Shown piece after piece: positions 5,453-5,857 of a DNA stretch of 5,857 nt. Numbering within the stretch: position 1 is the first letter of the stretch; the number at the start of each line of letters is the position of its first letter. The notes beneath the pieces are model-generated. The model searched no databases. It was not told the origin of the DNA and saw nothing but the letters and a program-made list of their open reading frames with translations. This DNA comes from Lachnospiraceae bacterium. Its GTDB lineage: Bacteria; Bacillota; Clostridia; Oscillospirales; Ruminococcaceae. The translations under genes were made by a program, and so were the position numbers. The DNA is taken from assembly GCA_023664705.1 (NCBI GenBank), contig JAMPFE010000100.1:1-5857 (forward strand), in the 5' to 3' direction.

Positions 5453-5800
5453 ATGAAATTGAAACCTGTTACAATGGCGCTTGCTTTGGGTATGGCGCTG
5501 ATGACGACGAGCTGTGTATATCGCACCGAAAAAACCGTTGACATTTTTAATCTCGACAGTCCGCGCGATATGGCTGTGACAATCTATTACGATGTCGAAG
5601 AACCGAGCGTCGAATTTATTACGCCCGGCGGCACGAAAATTCCCGCGGACAGCCTGCCGACGGATCGAGATAACGGCGCGGTTTGTTGGCATATTTTAAA
5701 CGCAGCGGTCGGGCAATGGCGAATGAATTATGACAAGAAAAATAATACGGAGCTCGACGTGAATTGGACGCCGGATATCCAAATGGGGGTTTTTGTATGA
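5453..5800 (+). CDS. Predicted secreted lipoprotein, small beta-rich domain
   Basis: A 115-aa protein with an N-terminal signal: MKLKP, a hydrophobic core from VTMALALGMALM, then TTSC with Cys at residue 21. This fits a lipoprotein signal peptide, although the -3 position is Thr rather than the usual Leu, so cleavage by signal peptidase II is likely but not certain. The mature part (about 95 residues) alternates hydrophobic and polar residues (VTIYYDVEEPSVEFITPGG, NAAVGQWRMNYDKKNNTE, LDVNW), as in a beta-sandwich. The pattern recalls an Ig-like domain of ICE-encoded surface proteins, with the phrase GxWxxxYD. Start ATG 5453 has GGGAGG 7 nt upstream. It is the only operon member predicted to act outside the membrane. 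Possible roles are cell-surface contact, entry exclusion or envelope assembly; none is shown. Confidence 0.72.
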   Translation: MKLKPVTMALALGMALMTTSCVYRTEKTVDIFNLDSPRDMAVTIYYDVEEPSVEFITPGGTKIPADSLPTDRDNGAVCWHILNAAVGQWRMNYDKKNNTELDVNWTPDIQMGVFV

Positions 5801-5857
5801 TCAGATTTTTTATTAAGAACGGAAATGATTCCGTGAAATTCGATGTTCCGACCGAGG
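5797..5857 (+). CDS. Start of a further gene, ArdA-like N-terminus, cut by the window
   Basis: Only 20 residues are visible: MIRFFIKNGNDSVKFDVPTE. The ATG at 5797 overlaps the preceding TGA by 4 nt (ATGA), and GGGGG (5785-5789) sits 7 nt upstream, so it is a real coupled start. The strand-turn-strand pattern (FFIKNGNDSVKFDVPTE) parallels the N-terminus of the first operon gene (ATIQNSPYATEMTFPCTET), suggesting another ArdA/YodL-type protein. With 20 residues, the family call is tentative. Confidence 0.6.
   Translation, partial: MIRFFIKNGNDSVKFDVPTE

Overview
The window looks like chromosomal DNA of a motile Gram-positive anaerobe of the Clostridia (Oscillospiraceae or Lachnospiraceae type). 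The reasons are the strong GGAGG/GGGAGG ribosome binding sites, two near-consensus sigma-A promoters with 17-bp spacers, a Clostridia-style flagellin N-terminus, and accessory genes of the kind carried by Firmicutes integrative conjugative elements (ICEs). This assignment is inference from style; no marker gene fixes the taxon.

Left part, minus strand (1-2390). The window opens inside a flagellin gene (start at 169), which has its own TTGACT-N17-TATAAT promoter and a leader of about 117 nt. Upstream of it lies a complete MATE-family drug/Na+ antiporter (497-1873) with promoter (1961-1989) and terminator (463-495). Next comes a small DUF6809-like gene (2059-2322), also with a terminator and a weak promoter region that carries an 11-bp-period direct repeat. 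Each is a separate transcription unit and reads as ordinary chromosome.

Middle part (2323-3054). About 730 bp hold no convincing gene but are dense in structure. There is a tRNA-3'-end-like sequence (2499-2527), a 16-bp perfect inverted repeat (2547-2594), and two antisense tRNA T-arm-like patches. Two homologous 48-nt hairpins (2700-2747 and 2856-2903) each end in a T-run and keep pairing through compensatory changes. A promoter with a dyad in its spacer apparently starts transcription at the second hairpin, and three further hairpins precede the ribosome binding site of the next operon. This looks like the scarred edge of an integrated element joined to a structured leader.

Right part, plus strand (3055-5857). 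A tightly packed operon of five genes: a 483-aa protein with ArdA/YodL-like antirestriction-type regions, a 188-aa protein that duplicates the C-terminal domain of the first, a 124-aa unknown, a 115-aa predicted lipoprotein, and the start of a fifth gene whose N-terminus resembles the first. The genes overlap or are separated by only a few bases, and each has a Shine-Dalgarno site (in most cases inside the preceding gene), so they are probably co-transcribed and translationally coupled. Together they resemble the accessory (host-adaptation or antirestriction) module of a Firmicutes ICE. No integrase, relaxase or conjugation gene is visible, so the ICE assignment remains inference.
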